Of a stretch of DNA of 64,000 nt, positions 19,851 through 30,730 are shown one piece after another. The DNA lies in the NCBI RefSeq assembly GCF_902459505.1, contig NC_047096.1:12028001-12092000 (forward strand). Direction: 5' to 3'. The position numbers were made by a program, and so were the translations under genes. A model generated the notes under the pieces. It had not been told where the DNA came from. It was given only the letters and a program-made list of their open reading frames with translations, and searched no databases. This DNA is from Geotrypetes seraphini (lineage: Eukaryota; Chordata; Amphibia; Gymnophiona; Dermophiidae). Every line of letters starts with the position of its first letter. Position 1 is the first letter of the stretch.

Positions 19851-21052
19851 TAGATTAGCATATGCAGCTTCCGCAACTTAGGTCATTAAAAGAGGCTAAC
19901 GAATCTTTTCGCTATTTAGGTATATTTTTGAATTTGGACCTAGCCCAATTGTATAAACTTAATGACTCTCATTTATTAGCTATTACAAAACGATACTTCA
20001 AAACGTGACAGACTTTGCCTTTGACTCTTATGGGGAAGATTAATTTGTATACCATAGTGATATTTCTGAAATGGCTATATCTCTTGCAAACACTCCCCCT
20101 TTATTTGATGAATAAAGACCTAAACTCCCTGCACAGGATCTTATTTCAATTTTGTTGGGGGGAGAACATAGGTTCAAAATGAACTCACTTTATCTTATAG
20201 GCAGTTGGCGGAGAGGGTGTTAGGCATACCGGATATCAAACTTTATAACATGGCCTGTCAACTCAGACATTTAGGCGATTGGTGAGGTGCGCCGCAAGCA
20301 AGACCAATATATAAATCATATACCGGCACTTTAAATGTATGGGCAGGGTCAGCAGATGGAAAAATCACTGGGATATCCTTTGCATTGGTCTATATTTTGC
20401 ATGCTAAACAGATGTTGCCTTCCTACATAAGATCAACCTTAACTGTCTGAGTAGTTTGGAGATTGTGGAAGGATTTGGCAAAATGGGGACATGTTCATGC
20501 TCATAGCAGTGGTTTATTACTCATAGGTGGAAATGGCGAGTTTTGGCCTGGAATGGAGAATCCACGCTTTTTGATTTGGGGAACCCAAAGGTTGCAGCAA
20601 CTTAAATACATAGTGAACTTGGAAGGCCAGCTGGAAAATTCGGATGCACTCTGTGGCCCTGATAGCACTTCTGCGGATAGATTTGCTTATATACAATCAC
20701 AACATTATAAATTCCTTACATCAGCGGATGGAAACTAAAATAGATGAGCTATTTGAGATGCCCACAGAGGATATGCCAACCATTTCACTCTTCCAGAAGA
20801 GAGTATTATTGGACACACCACAAAGATCTTTCTGCCGTAGCAGTAGACTGGAGTGCGGATCTTCAGTTTCCTGTAGGGACAGATGAGCTCCTTAAATTGA
20901 TGAGAAATATTCCTTTTTGGGTACATTCTGCGGAGCTGCAGGAGTGTCAATATAGACGTTTACTTAGGGCTTATGTTACGTAACACAGATTGTTGAAAAT
21001 GGGAGGCATTGACTCTGCAATGTGTCTGAAATGTCAGAGGAAAACTGGGACC
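19851..21052 (+). mobile_element. Tx1/L1-type LINE ORF2 remnant, part 1
   Basis: Translations in shifting frames show the L1-clade thumb region: ESFRYLGIFLNLDL, then LPLTLMGKINL near 20015-20045, then NSLHRILFQFCWG near 20130, and PGMENPRFLIWGTQRLQQL near 20550. The end carries RRLLRAYVT and a cysteine-rich CLKCQ block. Several frames are needed, so the copy is decayed. It is interrupted at about 21053 by a CR1 tail. Confidence 0.65.
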
Positions 21053-21330
21053 CTAAGAGGGTGGTGGACACCTGGAACATGCTTCCAAATGAGGTAATAG
21101 GACAGAGTACAATACTGGGTTTCAAAATGGGACTGGATGACTTCCTGGAAGCGAAGGGGATTACAGGGTATAGATAGAAGGTTACTCTACAGAACATAAG
21201 CGAAAAGCGTATGACAGTTTTAGGGTATGAGCACTATCAGGTCCTGGACCTGAGGGGCCGACGCATGAGCGGACTGACGGGCACGATGGACCTCCGGTCT
21301 AACCCGACAGGGGCAGTTCTTATGTTCTAA
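21053..21330 (+). mobile_element. CR1 LINE 3' end inserted in the Tx1/L1 remnant
   Basis: Reads 'ggtggtggacacctggaacatgcttcc' (the RVVDTWNMLP block) and the 3' UTR blocks 'gagcggactgacgggcacgatgg', ending in TTCTTATGTTCT. The Tx1/L1 sequence resumes after it. Confidence 0.75.
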
Positions 21331-21720
21331 TTCGTGCTTTCAAGGGCTGTGAGAAAATGAGGTCCCTTTGGAGGTCGATAGTCAACTATGCAGAGCACGT
21401 CTTAGTGCCACCTATCAGTTTTCATCCTGCAGGGTTGTTGTGGGGACAGATGTCAGTATTGGCAATACGAAGTAGGGACCCCAGACTCTGAGTAATAAAG
21501 GCATGTGTGATGGCGAACAAAAATATTCTTTGACATTTGGCATTGGTGTAATATACTTCATGCAATTTTGTTGATCAGATTTATGTCTTACTTTTAAGTA
21601 GCAGGAAAAGTTCTATGCAGTATGGGAGTCTTATATACAATCTTTAGGTCCAAAAATTAGAAGTCTTATTTTAAATCAGTTAGAACTAGCATGATCTTGG
21701 GGATATGGCCCCATGGGGAT
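21331..21720 (+). mobile_element. Tx1/L1-type LINE remnant, part 2
   Basis: Continues with GCEKMRSLWRSI-like coding, 'gaacaaaaatattctttgacatttggc' (an ILRHW block) and KFYAVWESYIQSLG near 21610-21650. These match the end of L1-clade ORF2. It brackets the CR1 insertion at 21053-21330. Confidence 0.55.
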
Positions 21721-21929
21721 TGGGCTTGGGGTGGCAGTAGATGGCTCTTGGTATTGGCCACAAATGCTTGAGTAGTACAGTAATCTTTTCTTTTTCTATA
21801 GTTGGGGGTGAGAGGATGATTTATGCACTGTGACCTGTCTGGGGCTGTGGTAGCTCTTAGGGACCTAACAGGGAGTCATGAGTCCAGACTGCCTGTTTGG
21901 GGGGGGTTTCCATATGTTCCCTTTTACTC

Positions 21930-22560
21930 ATATTGGACTTTGATCCCTGAGGCCTCTGAATGCCGCTGTGCACCCAAAGCTAAAAGGGACGTATTTGAAG
22001 GAGTGGTTGGGACGGAATATGAGCGGGATGTGAGCCGACCTAGACTTAGTTGTCCTGCAGGGATAATCAAATGTTTTACAAGACTTCCTGGATGAAACTT
22101 ATACATTGTGAGTTAGATGATGTAAAAACAGATATACGTGCCCAAAAAGTAACCAAAGTGACCAGATAACCACTGCAGAGACAAAGTAAAGACCCTCACA
22201 CACTCCCCCCAGTGTTCACTGACCCCCCCTCACACCCCCACAAAGATCGGAATAAAAACGTACATACCTGTCTCCAGAACATCAGCACCTAGTATAGGAA
22301 AGCCTAGTAGAGCTGCACCCAGGTCTCTTAAATAGCCTAGGGGGTGGGCTAGTGATCCACAGAGAGGAGGACCCAGGCCCATAAGCCACTCTAACCACTA
22401 CATGTGGGTGGAACATGTGCGCCCACAAAAAAACCCCAAAACCCTACTCTACTACCATATAGGTGCCACCTGCAACCATAAGGGCTACTGGGGTTGTAGA
22501 CAGGTGGGTATAGTGGGTTTTGGTGGGCCTCTAAGGGAGTTCTGGTGAGATGTTTATGTG
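21930..22560 (-). repeat. 600-bp dispersed repeat, copy 2
   Basis: Inverted relative of 5681-5921 plus 6945-7280, without the L2 insertion. It has long shared blocks, for example around 'ctgtctccagaacatcagcacc' and 'gtcctgcagggataatcaaatg'. No coding sequence and no clear termini. Confidence 0.65.
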
Positions 22561-22562
22561 GC

Positions 22563-23806
22563 ACATAAGAACATAAGAATTTGCCTCCGCTGGGTCAGAC
22601 CAGAGATCCATCGCGCCCAGAAGTCCGCACCCGCGGCGGCCCATCAGGTCCACGACCAGTCAGGTTATGTTGATTTAGCCCTATAGCCCCCTTGTTTTTA
22701 TCTATACTCTTTCCATTTTCATATCTACCCCTATCTGTATACCTCAATCCCCTATCCTTCAGGTATCCATCCAATCCCTCTTTGAATCCCCGTAGCGTAC
22801 TCTGCCCGACTACTTCCTCCGGGAGCGCGTTCCATGTGTCCACAACCCTCTGTGTGAAGAAGAACCTCCTCGCATTGGTTCTAAACTTGTCCCCTTCCAG
22901 TTTCTCTGAGTGCCTTCTTGTGCTTGTGGTTCCCCGTAGTTTGAAGAATCTATCCTTGTCTACCTTCTCCATGCCCTTCATGATCTTGAAAGTTTCTATC
23001 ATGTCTCCCTTAAGCCTCCTCTTTTCCAGGGAGAAGAGCCCCAGCTTGTCCAGCCTGTCAGCGTATGAATAGTCCTCCATACCATCTATCATTTTCGTAG
23101 CTCTTCTCTGGACCCTCTCAAGTATCGCCATGTCTTTCATGAGGTACGGCGATCAATATTGGACGCAGTACTCCAGATGCGGGCACACCATTGCACGATA
23201 CAGTGGCATGATGACTTCCTTCGTCCTGGTTGAAATTCCCTTCTTAATGATGCCCAGCATTCTGTTAGCTTTCTTCGAGGCCGCTTCACATTGCGCTGAT
23301 GATTTCATTGTTGTATCCACCAGCACACCCAAGTCTTTTTCAAGATTACTCTCCCCCAGCAATGTTCCCCCCATTTTGTAGCTGTACTTTGGGTTCCTTT
23401 TCCCAAATGCATGACCTTGCATTTTTCTATATTAAAGCACATTTGCCATTTGTTCACCCACTCTTTCAGTTTGCTTAGGTCCCTTTGCAGGTCTTCGCAT
23501 TCTTCTGTGTTCCTAACTCTGCTGCAGAGTTTGGTGTCATCCGCAAATTTTATAACTTCACACCTCGTCCCCGTTTCCAAGTCGTTAATAAATATATTGA
23601 ACAGCAGTGGTCCCAGCACCGACCCCTGCGGAACACTATTCGTGACCCTCTGCAAGTCAGAGTATTGGCCCTTCACTCCAACCCTTTGTTTTCTACTGGC
23701 CAACCAGTACCTGATCCATCTGTGTACATCCCCTCCCACCCCGTGGTTCCACAGCTTCTTAAGTAGCTGCTCATGGGGCACCTTGTCAAAGGCTTTTTGT
23801 GAAGTT
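22563..23806 (-). mobile_element. CR1-type LINE, antisense, 5'-truncated
   Basis: Starts with the TTCTTATG octamer tail in reverse ('cataagaacataagaa'). The minus strand codes for the C-terminus (FFFTQRVVDTWNALPEEVVGQ), thumb ([19 protein letters not shown]) and palm (NSVPQGSVLGPLLFNIFIND, FADDTKLCS). At least two frame changes separate the three open pieces (22595-23140, 23153-23422, 23305-23781). It stops upstream of the YLDFQKAFD motif. Confidence 0.85.
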
Positions 23807-24183
23807 CACAGCAGTGCCCTGTAAAGTGCCCCACTACTGTATTGCTATGTCTGGGTGGCCAGTCCATCACAATGCTGGCCACTCCCGAGTCCTAAAGGTC
23901 TTGTTCTGGATGTTTGGAACTTGAACTAAATTTGAGTCGAAAATGTGGTATGAAGATAAATGACCTGGCGGTCTGGACGAACAATAGCCTGGATGTCCAG
24001 ATAGACAATTCTGGAAAAAAAAAATTATTATTATTTTAGATGTATTTTTCGAGAATGGACATTTTCCCGCAGTCGACTTTGGCCGTCTAGCGCCATACAT
24101 CCGAATGCCCCTCCATGTGTGCAGATCCAGGATCTGCACTTAAATTCAGGTACTCATATTATGGTGACCTATATGGAATCTAT

Positions 24184-24752
24184 TGGTATATTCAGGCTTC
24201 AGATGTGATCTCTATAGAAGGATAAGTGTATAGTGCAGCAACAGGGACGGTATGTGTTGACCTCCCTTAAATACCTCCTATTTCAATATAGTTTATCAAG
24301 TGTATTCTCCAGGCCCTCAGAGGTGCCACCAATCAGTTCAATAAACTTTCATAACTGTTGGATTTTTGCCCCCAATCGTCATTGGGTCCCTGGTCTTAGA
24401 TCACATTTTGGATGGCCATATCGTGATGAGTATATAGTTTTGAGGGATTGTGACCTGAGGAAACCTTAACAGGGTGAAACATGTTGGCGACTCTGTCCCT
24501 CTTGGCTAACCTCCCAAGTTAAGTAAACTATACTATTTATTTAACTTATTTACTGAAAATATACAAAAAAAAGCATTGCACTTTTCATCAAACCAGGGCC
24601 CCAATGACGATTGGGGGCATAAATCCAACAGTTATGAAAGCTTATTGAAGTGATTGGTGGCACCTCTGAGGGCCTGGAGAATACACTTGATAAACTATAT
24701 TGAAATAGGAGGTATTCAAGGGAGGTCAACACATACCGTCCCTGTTGCTGCA
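24184..24752 (+). mobile_element. 569-bp snap-back element with hammerhead-like loop, copy 1
   Basis: Inverted arms 24229-24397 and 24591-24757 are about 95% identical by eye. The left end has about 45 extra bases outside the arm, and the loop holds a hammerhead-like motif. The 15-base CTATATGGAATCTAT occurs exactly at both borders (24169-24183, 24753-24767), consistent with a target duplication. Penelope-like elements are known to carry inverted terminal pieces and hammerheads, so this is probably a derivative. No coding sequence. Confidence 0.65.
24452..24500 (+). ncRNA. Hammerhead-like motif H3
   Basis: CTGAGGA at 24455-24461, a possible stem II ACC..GGGT, GAAA at 24476-24479, then a bulged stem III (CA..GTT/GAC..TG) ending in GUC. 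Stem I is weak, so the motif is probably inactive. Its position between the inverted arms is the main support. Confidence 0.45.
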
Positions 24753-24767
24753 CTATATGGAATCTAT

Positions 24768-25621
24768 GCACAGATTATCTATGAATCAATAATAACCAGA
24801 ATACTGTTCTTAAACTTTACCTCTAGTGCTCAGTATATTAATACTCAGAGTATTCTTTTGGTACACACACAGGTTTCCACCCATGTTTTGTTCTCTATGT
24901 ACAAGTGTACAGTTGAGTACTATTTATAGAGAAAGTCCAGGACTATTTATAGATGCAAACGGGACTTCGCCCACAGTCTCACTCCAGGCAGATTGCTATT
25001 TATAAACAGGAAAGAGGCACGATTCCTCATATGTTAACCTTGTGATGGCACCATTGCTATCCAGGAACACTGTTCATTTTCTTTAATTTTTTAGGCTCCA
25101 CCCAGGGTTCTGTTTCTAAATAGGACCCAGACTACCACACTCAGTATCAGACAACCCATACCCTTTAAGCAATAATGCCCGCAGGAGAGTAACTAGGACA
25201 GACCCTTTTCCCTAGTCTCTTTTCTTTTTTGCAGGGCGTCAGTGATGTCTCTATATAACCAAGCATCCTTTTCAGGAAAGGAAGGAAGGATTGAGTCACT
25301 CCCTCCCACAAGTATCTCCAGCAGCACCAGCTAAACATGCTGATAAGAAGTCTCTGCTGTTTTGTAGTTAAGGAATTTATGTCAGTGGGGAAACTATATG
25401 TGACCTGTTGTTTGTCATCTCTGGCCTGCTTTGGGTCACCCCCCACTCCTTTTTTGTTAGATTCCCGCTCAGAGACCTGGATATTCCTCTAAGAACATAA
25501 AGCCCAAGCAAACGCCATTAACTTCAACACGAGAAAAGTGAGGCAGGGTCAGGGCTGGCATTAGGTTGGGTGCAACCAAGCAACTGCCCTGGGATCCCAT
25601 GCCACAGGGGTTACAAATGCG
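24768..25621. other. Unassigned spacer
   Basis: No gene or clear repeat recognised. Short open frames only. Confidence 0.35.
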
Positions 25622-25790
25622 GCCTAAAGCTGGTTGAGGTTGTGGGATCGATTCCCAGCGTTGCTCCTTGTGACCCTGGGCAAGTGACTTAATCCTCCCC
25701 CAGGTACAAAAAAAGCTGGATATATATATATAAACCGCTTTGAATGTGTAACCACAAAAAGGCGGTACATGAGTCCCATCCCCCCTCCCT
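25622..25790 (+). mobile_element. tRNA-derived SINE, truncated head
   Basis: B-box-like 'gggatcgattcccag' at about 25645, body 'gaccctgggcaagtgacttaatcctcc', tail 'taaccacaaaaaggcggtacatgagtcccat'. Same tail type as the copy at 15466. The A-box part is lost. Confidence 0.75.
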
Positions 25791-25829
25791 CTCAAATGTC
25801 TACTCTAGTTAAAGTTGCAGATCTCTTCC

Positions 25830-26510
25830 CTACTTTCACTACTAAGGAATGGTATAAAGTACTCAAATCCCTATTGAAGATTTCTTAGCAGTAAGAATTG
25901 CCATATCACCCAGCTCCTAGAGAGACACTATAGCTTAACCCTTAAATTCTACAAATGGTGCCAAAAGATCAGAAGATCCGTGTGCAATTTAACTACTTAA
26001 TTTGTGGGATCCAATATTACCTCTCTCTGGGGTCGGCGGTGGACCCCGACCCCCAGAGCACTATTTGGATTCTATAATATTGTCTCTCCTAAACTTAAAG
26101 GCCTTTCAGCTTTCATGGCAAGAGCAATGTTGCTTGGCAAGAAGGCAATTTTGACACAGTGGCTGGCTAGTGAAGCCCCGACTTATAGTCAATGGAGATC
26201 ATTGACGATTATGCATGCCTCTTTGGAACGCAGACATTTTACTGATCTTGACGTTGGGCCTGGCCAACGATTTACTTTGATTTGGGCTGACCCTCACTCC
26301 TATAGCCCAGAGTAGACTATTTAATTTGTAACTTGCTTATTTCTTGGCTCCCTGCGCCCAGGGATCTTTATGTTTGGGTTTATGTTTAGGGGGATGGGGG
26401 GGGTAGGAGGGAGGGTTTATATTACTGCATAAATGTAAGTATCCTGTTGTGTTTTGCTACGGATGTTTCCACGCATGTTGAAAATTAATAAACATATTTA
26501 AACATAACTA
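25830..26510 (+). mobile_element. Tx1/L1-type LINE 3' end
   Basis: An open stretch at 26004-26315 reads LLGKKAILTQWLASEAPTYSQW and ends shortly after, matching the C-terminal 'KKAIL..W...PPS...W' block of L1-clade proteins. The 3' UTR has a G-rich tract (26390-26415) and ends 'gaaaattaataaacatatttaaa'. It may belong with the antisense tails at 9.2-10 kb. Confidence 0.65.
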
Positions 26511-26597
26511 CTTAATTTGTGAAATTATTAGTGTTAATAAGTACTTAAGTGACACCAGTTGGAGGTAGAGATCCATGTGTTTCACCACTAACCATGC

Positions 26598-27240
26598 CTA
26601 ACGTCTGAGAGATTGGAGAAACTGGGTCTCTTTTTCCTGGAGAAGAGGAGACTTAGAGGGGATATGATAGAGACTTACAAAATCATGAAGGGCATAGAGA
26701 GTAGAGAGGGACAGAAAGAGAGAGAGACAGACAGAGAGAAATAGAGAGAGATAGAAAGAGAAAGAGAAAGGGAGAAAGACAGAAATAGAGAGAGATAGAT
26801 AGAGAAAGATTGGAGAAACTGGGACTCTTTTCCCTGGAGAAGAGGAGACTTAGAGGGGATATGATAGAGACTTATAAGATCATGAAGGGCATAGAGAGAG
26901 TAGAGAGGGACAGATTCTTCAAACTTTCGAATAATAAAAGAACAAGAGGGCATTCGGAAAAGTTGAAAGGGGGCAGATTCAAAATGAATGCTAGGAAGTT
27001 CTTCTTTACCCAACATGTGGTGGACTCCTGGAATGCGCTTCCAGAGGGCGTAATAGGGCAGAGTACGGTACTGGGGTTCAAGAAAGGATTGGACTATTTC
27101 CTGCTGGAAAAGGGGTATAGATAGAGGATTACTACACAGGTCCTGGACCTGTTGGGCTGCCGCGTGAGCGGACTGCTGGACATGATAGACCTCAGGTCTG
27201 ACCCAGCGGAGGATCTCAAAAGAAGGCATGACCATGGGCA
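26598..27240 (+). mobile_element. CR1-type LINE 3' end with a duplicated segment
   Basis: Codes for [29 protein letters not shown] and FFFTQHVVDSWNALPEG, then the CR1 3' UTR. A block of about 100 bases (26610-26705) is repeated at 26810-26905, and the two copies are separated by a GA microsatellite (26706-26808). Confidence 0.8.
26706..26808. repeat. GA-rich microsatellite between duplicated LINE blocks
   Basis: Interrupted (GA)n and GACA/GATA variants of about 100 bases. It appears to have expanded from the LINE sequence 'agagagtagagagggacag' that borders it. Confidence 0.85.
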
Positions 27241-27281
27241 GGGCAGGAACATTCCAAAAAGTTGCCTGCAGTGGTATAGAA

Positions 27282-27409
27282 CAGAGTTTCTCAATTTCTG
27301 TCAGTGGCCGCATCTATGGATGGGCGGGAATTGGCAGCCAGGCCATGTACCCCCAACAAGCGGCCCACGTTCCCCCACGGGTATGCGTACTGCATATTGA
27401 GAAACACTG
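27282..27409. mobile_element. hAT MITE, CAGAGTTTCTC tips
   Basis: 128-bp element with tips CAGAGTTTCTCAAT and ATTGAGAAACACTG, flanked by GTATAGAA (27274-27281) and TTATAGAA (27410-27417), an 8-bp duplication with one difference. Confidence 0.75.
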
Positions 27410-27572
27410 TTATAGAATAATGGGTCTCTTTATCCAACTTGAGCGCCAGGATTTATACCAAGTATGAGCTGGTACCCAGAGTTGGGCATGAGAATTGGCA
27501 TTATGCATGGATCATTTCCAGAACAAATTTTTCGGCACCATATATTGAATCCAGCCCTAATTGGGCCTAGAG

Positions 27573-27765
27573 CAGGGGTGTCAAAGTCCCTCCTTGAGGG
27601 CCACAATCCAGTCAGGTTTTCAGGATTTCCCCCAATGAATAGGCATGAGATCTATTTGCATGCACTGCTTTCATTGTATGCTAATAGATCTCATGCATAT
27701 TCATTGGGGAAATCCTGAAAACCCGACTGGATTGCAGCCCTCGAGGAGGGACTTTGACACCCCTG
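27573..27765. mobile_element. hAT MITE, CAGGGGTGTC tips
   Basis: 193-bp palindrome, tips CAGGGGTGTCAAAGTCCCTCC / GGAGGGACTTTGACACCCCTG. Target duplication GCCTAGAG / GCCTAGAT (7 of 8). Contains an ATTTGCAT octamer in the core. Confidence 0.85.
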
Positions 27766-27773
27766 GCCTAGAT

Positions 27774-28406
27774 ACATTTTGCCTTTTGAAGTTTCAAGTA
27801 CTGACTTCAAATGGAAGAAACGAGATCCCAATAACACAATGTAAGTCCAAAAAATCTCCTTTAGAAACTGAGTCTTGAAGCAGATTAGCATTTACCGACA
27901 GTAAGGCATGCTACAAATCCTTCCTCACAAGAAAGAGCAGTAATATGCAAATGAATTCTCATGAATATTCATGTGTGCATACTAAATGCATGCATGAATT
28001 ATGTGATCACGTAAACACATGCACAGTTAACCAGAATGACATCAGATATAAATACACAGCTATGTACCTAAGTGTAAATACATATTGTTATGAAAAGTGA
28101 CTCCACAGCAGAGTCATAAATCTTCCAAATGGTAAGTGTCTTCCTAATGTCTGACTCACTGAAATGTGGAATAATATTCCTTTCTCTATTAGAACAATAT
28201 ACTCTTTTCGATTATTTCGCAAATCTATGAAAACATTATTATTCCAACAATATTTGGACCGCCAGGCTAGGCTGTCAAAATAATCTTCATGTATTAATGG
28301 TTCTTTTCCTAGATTGGTTATACTTTTTAATCTGAGTTCTTATTTTATTTTTCACTTTTCATGATTCCTTTATGTTACAGTTGTTTTGTTAACCGAGTCG
28401 AGGTCC
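27774..28406. other. Unassigned spacer
   Basis: AT-rich sequence with many 'atgcatgaat' motifs near 27950-28020. No gene or classified repeat seen. Confidence 0.35.
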
Positions 28407-28414
28407 TTTCAGGT

Positions 28415-28589
28415 CAGGGGTAGGGCACTCCGGTCCTCGAGAGCCATATTCCAGTCAGGTTTTCAGGATTTCCCCAATGAATATGCATGAGATCTATGTG
28501 CATGCACTGCTTTCAATGCATATTCATTGGGGAAATCCTGAAAACCCGACTGGAATACGGCTTTCGAGGACTGGAATTCCCTACCCCTG
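28415..28589. mobile_element. hAT MITE, CAGGGGTAGGGCA tips
   Basis: 175-bp palindrome flanked by TTTCAGGT (28407-28414) and TTTTAGGT (28590-28597), 7 of 8 matching. Closest to the copy at 14032-14206. Confidence 0.85.
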
Positions 28590-28602
28590 TTTTAGGTGAT
28601 GA

Positions 28603-28755
28603 CTCGGTCCTGGAGTTGCCCCCTTGCCAGTCAGGTTTTCAAGATATGCATGAAATACATTTGGATATAATGGAGGCAGTGCATGCAAATCAAGTTTATG
28701 CAAATTCAATGTGGATATCCTGAAAACCTGACTGGCAAAGGGGTTGAGAAACACT
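28603..28755. mobile_element. hAT MITE, CAGTGTTTCTC family, left end lost
   Basis: Body 'ctcggtcctggagttgccccc', 'cagtcaggttttcaagatat' and right terminus TTGAGAAACACTG match the full copy at 39010-39203. The left tip is missing where it meets the preceding MITE. Confidence 0.7.
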
Positions 28756-28879
28756 GGATTAGATAATGTTTTCTAGATAATAGGTTACTGTCACGGCTCC
28801 CACGCTGGTCTAATTTTGTCCGCAGCTGGAGTTTTTGCTTCTACACGGAGGTTCATTCTTCTCCAGCATGAAAGACTGA

Positions 28880-29052
28880 GGGCTCCTTTTACGAAGCCGC
28901 GTTAGCGGTTTAACGCGCGATAATTTGCCGGCCACGCTAGCCGCTACCGCCTCCTCTTGAGCAGGCGGTAGTTTTTCAGCTATCAGGGGGTTAGCGCGCG
29001 CTAAAAATTTGCGTGCAATAAAGCCGCTAACGCGGCTTCGTAAAAGGAGCCC
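28880..29052. mobile_element. Palindromic MITE, GGGCTCC family, copy 3
   Basis: 173 bp. Termini GGGCTCCTTTTACGAAGCCG and CGGCTTCGTAAAAGGAGCCC are perfect inverted repeats of 20 bases, so this is the best preserved copy of the family. It lies between two inverted pieces of a hammerhead-bearing element. Confidence 0.8.
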
Positions 29053-29121
29053 TTATGTCTCCAGTCATGTCTCATGTCTCCAGCCCTTATGTCTCCAGTC
29101 GGGATCTAATTTGACATCTCA

Positions 29122-29159
29122 GCTCCTGATGAAGTTACCGAAACGGAGCTCTGTCGAGC
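29122..29159 (+). ncRNA. Hammerhead ribozyme-like fold H4
   Basis: Stem I GCTC (29122-29125) pairs with GAGC (29156-29159). The core CTGATGA (29126-29132) is the exact consensus, followed by a minimal stem II (AGTTACC) and GAAA (29140-29143). Stem III is CGG/CTG with an AGCT loop, then UC at 29154-29155. All invariant core bases are present. Sequence just downstream (29156-29174) has an inverted partner at 28785-28803, as in Penelope-like termini. Confidence 0.6.
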
Positions 29160-29635
29160 CGTGACTGTAACCTGTTGCGATTCAGATAAGTTTTTGGTGA
29201 TTCTTTGAACATTATAAATCTTTCAATCTTTTGATTATTTTTGAATTAACTATAAGGGGACGGGGTTTTTGAAGTGCTTTTTTGTCCCTTCTTTTCCCTC
29301 TCAGTACTTATGCTGAGCGTTTACTTATTTGCATTACTGATTATGAATTTAAAGACCATATGATGACTTATTTAGCTCTGCTAATTTGGTGCTGGTCACC
29401 CATAATTTCCTGCCTGGGGCTTGAATAGTTATAAGTCTTATGCTATTAACTAATTTTTGGCCCGTACTGATGTGTCTCTTTATTTAAAATCTGCTAGCTT
29501 GCCGGCGGCGGTTCTGTGAGGGGACTTGAAGTGCTTTGACAATATAGTTAACAAAGCGTGGTAAAACATAACATGACAAAACGTGGTACGGTGAAATATA
29601 GCATGGCAAGCATAGTACAGCAAACAGAGGACCTC
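29160..29635 (+). mobile_element. Possible Penelope-like element remnant
   Basis: Sequence downstream of H4 with no coding motif. It contains two related blocks, 'ggggtttttgaagtgctttt' near 29264 and 'ggggacttgaagtgctttgac' near 29521. Assignment rests only on the adjacent hammerhead. Confidence 0.3.
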
Positions 29636-29795
29636 TTGTACTAAACTGCGGTAGCAGTTTTTAGCACAGAGAGCCGCGCTGAATGGCCTGCGCTGCTCCC
29701 GACGCTCATAGGAACTCTGTGAGCGTCGGGAGCAGTGGGGGCCATTGAGCGAGGCTCTCTGCGCTACAAACTGCTAACGCAGTTTAATAGAAGAT
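29636..29795. mobile_element. Palindromic MITE, CTAAACTGC family
   Basis: About 160 bp. 'actaaactgcggtagcagttt' at the left matches the inverse of 'aaactgctaacgcagtttaat' at the right. The central 'tgctcccgacgctcata' / 'tgtgagcgtcgggagca' arms pair perfectly over 15 bases. Superfamily unknown. Confidence 0.7.
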
Positions 29796-30111
29796 GGGAA
29801 TAGTATTACTAGTGTGTCTAACCTAGTATGACATGACAGTATGACATGTAGTATGATAGAAACTAGCATTGTAGCAACCACTGAGAACCCTATGCAAATG
29901 CATTACAAGGAGCTCATTAGCATTAGAATGAATACTCCTTGTAATGCACAGAAGGCAACGCCCACCTTTTACTGAGCAAATTTTCTGCCAGGTCTGGAGC
30001 TGCCGGTAGCTGTTTGAGCGTCTGTTGTGTGAGTGCATGTGAGGATAAGATGCCAATAATTCAGCCCCGGGTGTAAAATTCAAGATACACTTTATTGACT
30101 GCAGCACTGTG

Positions 30112-30156
30112 AAGGCCCGACACCGACAGTGTTTTGGCGTCTATGCCTTTGTCAAG
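30112..30156 (-). ncRNA. Degenerate hammerhead-like motif H5
   Basis: Minus strand shows an AAGGC/GCC stem II region and a stem III CACTG..GGTG before UC and GGGCC, but the core bases deviate from consensus. The upstream 'caataaagtgtatcttgaatttt' (minus strand reverse) may be the end of the same element. Old and inactive. Confidence 0.35.
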
Positions 30157-30424
30157 AGTCTCAAAGGTTTATTACTCTATCACATGAATAGAGCATTCAA
30201 CGCAGGTCAATGTATGAAGTGAACAGAGCTCTACAGCTGGCGTTAGAGCTCGTGCCTGTTAGGCTGGTATTCAATAAAGGAAAGTAGGCACCGTCACTCC
30301 TTTATTGAACAGGCTCCAACTAGACCCCCTTCTGGGGGCCTAGCTGTAGTCACCCTTTCTTAGAACGGCTCTTTACCTGCCAAAAGTTATTTTGCCTGAG
30401 AATTTTGTTGAAAGTGGCACTTAT

Positions 30425-30730
30425 TCTCATCTGACTGTTATCCAATGTGACACGGACAAGAGGACATAGACTGAAGCAGAGGGGGGGACAGGTCCAGGAC
30501 GAATATCAGGAAGTTCTGTTTCACGCAGCGAGTGGTGGACACCTGGAATGCTCTCCCAGAGGAAGTAATTGCGGAATCCACCGTTCTAGGATTTAAGGGT
30601 AAACTAGATGCACATCTCCCTTGAGAAGCATACAGTGATATGGGGACTAAAACTAGGCCAGGGTACACCTGGCGAATCACCGGACTTGATGGACCCAGGG
30701 TCTGATCCGGAGATGGTAATTCTTATGTTC
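30425..30730 (+). mobile_element. CR1-type LINE 3' end
   Basis: Encodes the FCFTQRVVDTWNALPEEVI-like block and the 3' UTR 'ccggacttgatggacccagggtctgatccgg', ending in TTCTTATGTTCTTA. A second copy of its last part lies at 30998-31153. Confidence 0.75.
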
